Shown: one piece after another, positions 62,093 through 64,000 of the stretch
How positions within the stretch are numbered: the stretch's first letter is position 1
Layout of the letters: each line of letters begins with the position of its first letter
NCBI GenBank assembly: GCA_000499405.2
Contig: HG738139.1
Coordinates: 13,558,467 to 13,622,466, forward strand
Length of the DNA: 64,000 nt
Origin: Onchocerca volvulus
Taxonomy: Eukaryota > Nematoda > Chromadorea > Rhabditida > Onchocercidae
Direction: 5' to 3'
The notes under the pieces: generated by a model
Databases searched by the model: none
Told to the model about the DNA's origin: nothing
What the model saw: the letters and a program-made list of their open reading frames with translations, nothing else
Position numbers and translations under genes: made by a program

Positions 62093-64000
62093 ATATTTAA
62101 TTGTTTTTCGAAATTTGCATTTTACGCTGAAACAAGCTTTATCGTTGCTCGCAGTCGATTATTGATTCTGCCGACAGTAATATGTAAGTTTCACCATATT
62201 TTTCATTAAAATTTATTAAATTTATTAGCAGTTTATTTCATTAAATTTATTATCAGCATCGTTAATTACTCAGGAATCATAGAATTTTGAATAAGCTTCT
62301 AAAAAAAAATTGCATAATGATGGCAGCCAATTATTAGAATCTCATTTCAAAGCCATGTTGATTTTTGCCTGCATCATATAATTCTTATTTAATGATTCTT
62401 ACTTATTGATTCTTACTTATAGCCCGCTGCATTATTTTTATTAAACAATCCTGTTACGTCGAATGACGTGATAATAACGTGTACCCTAAGCGATAAATGG
62501 GAATCGACAGTCATCAACCGGTAATCGAATAGAAATTAACGACTTACTATGTATCACATCCATTCACCAAACAATGAATCATATCTTTCCGTACTTTACT
62601 GAAATATATCGTCGATATTGATAAACGAAAAGGAGAGACAGTTTCGATTCTTGTAATTCTAGTAATCAATATTAAAACAATATTATTGAATTTCCCAAAA
62701 AATAAGCCTAGGATAACTTTTTTTTTCCTTTAGGATGCTCATAAAATAAGCCTTGAAACATTAGTCTCAACTAAATTTGTCAATCAGATGGACAGCATTT
62801 AATATGTCCATTGCAACATAAGATGAATGCATTGAATTATAAAATAATAAATTTTTTCCTCATGAATAACTATAGATTTATACAAAAAATAAGACATCCC
62901 CTAAATATAAACTTTAAATCATTCTTCAAAATTTTTAAGAATTGGCTTATTTTTAAGAAATGTGATAATATGTTTTATTCATGAATCGATTATAACAGGC
63001 ATAAAAATCCAAGAATTTAGACTTCAAATGAATTTTTTCTTTTTTTTTCTTATTTAATGGAACATTTATGAATTAAACGATTGTTTGGAAATTGGGATAG
63101 ACAATAACACCAAATGTTCATAACTTTTCACTTCCTTTCATCATTTAATTCATGCTAGACGATTAGGAGTTTAGCAGTATTCTGGAATTGAGCACAAATA
63201 AAGACAAAATTAGTAAATTATAAATAATGTTTCATAGGAACACTCTTCAAATCAATGAATAATTTCAAATGATAATAAGCATTATCAAAAATCAACATTA
63301 TATTTGCTGCCAAAAATCTCTTTGAGTTTTTCTTTTTTTTTCAGATAACAAAATTCCGGACTTCATGATTCCTTTTCTTAAACACCAATATTTCAAATTT
63401 CAGAAACAATTTAGAACAATTCCACTTAAATATTTTTTCCATCCGTCCAATTTTCCCACCTTTTAATTGTCCTGTAAATGAAAACTAATTTCATTTCCTT
63501 TTCCATATTATTTAAGACCGGATTCCATGCGGAATCAAATGAACTAATGAATAGATTAAATTAGTACCTATAGCTTATTATATCAATAAACATATTTATC
63601 AGAATCCATAGTTCAGAGTATCAGAATCCATAGTTCGAGGTATAAGAATCCATAGTTCATAGTATTTAAATAAAGAAATGATTTGAACATTTGATCTTAT
63701 TGCCCAGTCCAATATCCAAATAATCATTTATTTCGTTTACATATTCGGAAGCAAAAGTTGAAAGTGATTTTTCGAAATTTTCGTTCTTTTTATCATCGAT
63801 CCAATGGATAAAATATTCAAATTTAATTACTTAATTTTTTTAACATGTTTATTGTTAATGCTCGGAAATATGGAATATTGGAAATTTTTTCCTATTATGA
63901 AAGTTTCATTTTATTCTATTATAATTTCTATTTCTTTATTATAAAAATATATCCCTTTATCCTTATTCTGTTTTATTCTGGCAACTTGTGGAAAATAAAT
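62093..64000. other. AT-rich right end of window
   Basis: No exon or RNA gene is supported. The stretch holds a 22-bp tandem repeat at 63599-63664 and ordinary AT-rich sequence. Confidence 0.5.
63599..63664 (+). repeat. 22-bp tandem repeat, three copies
   Basis: Copies at 63599-63620, 63621-63642 and 63643-63664 share AGAATCCATAGTTC and differ at a few positions near their ends. Confidence 0.9.

Noticed and set aside
1..64000. CRISPR arrays, bacterial operons, endosymbiont-derived DNA, tRNA or rRNA genes
   Set aside because: No spaced direct repeats of suitable size, no intron-free bacterial-type genes and no cloverleaf or rRNA-like sequence were found by reading both strands. A short tRNA could still have been missed by eye.

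Overview
The window is nuclear DNA of a nematode, most likely a filarial (Onchocercidae) species. The base composition is strongly AT-rich, with poly(A/T) tracts of 15-40 bases. Genes are split by many short introns with TTTCAG-type acceptors, and several start codons lie 1-40 nt after such an acceptor with no upstream donor in sight, the signature expected of spliced-leader trans-splicing. Several proteins have their clearest relatives in nematodes (FEM-2, an MSP-domain protein). The genus is inferred from style and gene content, not proven. No bacterial (Wolbachia-like) DNA, CRISPR array, tRNA or rRNA gene was recognised.

Layout. 0-2.4 kb: alpha4/TAP42 (PP2A regulator) on the minus strand, running off the left edge, head-to-head with 2.8-8.4 kb: two tandem TMEM177-family genes. 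9.0-9.8 kb: PEN-2, a gamma-secretase subunit. 13.6-16.4 kb: a TMEM144-family membrane protein with a 186-bp Helitron-like miniature element in an intron. 19.3-24.6 kb (minus): FEM-2, a PP2C phosphatase of sex determination. 25.3-27.3 kb (minus): mitochondrial p32/C1QBP. 28-30 kb: a cluster of Helitron-type terminal sequences. 31.0-33.1 kb: a Lys/Glu-rich protein ending in a major sperm protein (MSP) domain. 34.4-39.5 kb: EEF1AKMT2 (METTL10) methyltransferase, whose first intron holds a 3.15-kb decayed Helitron with a broken Pif1-type helicase. 40.5-48.2 kb (minus): extended synaptotagmin (SMP plus three C2 domains), 18 exons. 49.7-51.2 kb (minus): BCAS2/SPF27 splicing factor. 54.0-58.0 kb (minus): GEN-1 Holliday-junction resolvase, with two GC-AG introns. 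58.4-60.1 kb: weak coding-like pieces. 61.6-62.1 kb: a small secreted Cys-rich protein. The remainder is AT-rich intergenic DNA.

The genes are mostly independent housekeeping genes: phosphatase control, mitochondria, membrane contact sites, splicing, DNA repair. Two are tied to reproduction: fem-2, and the MSP-domain gene, which is probably sperm-expressed by family. Exon boundaries were read by eye from GT(or GC)-AG signals and codon phase. For each gene marked complete the exons sum to an uninterrupted reading frame. The most notable features are the Helitron family (an autonomous-type remnant, MITE-like derivatives and CTAG/TC junctions), the purine-only repeat encoding a probable single alpha-helix fused to an MSP domain, and the tandem TMEM177 pair.
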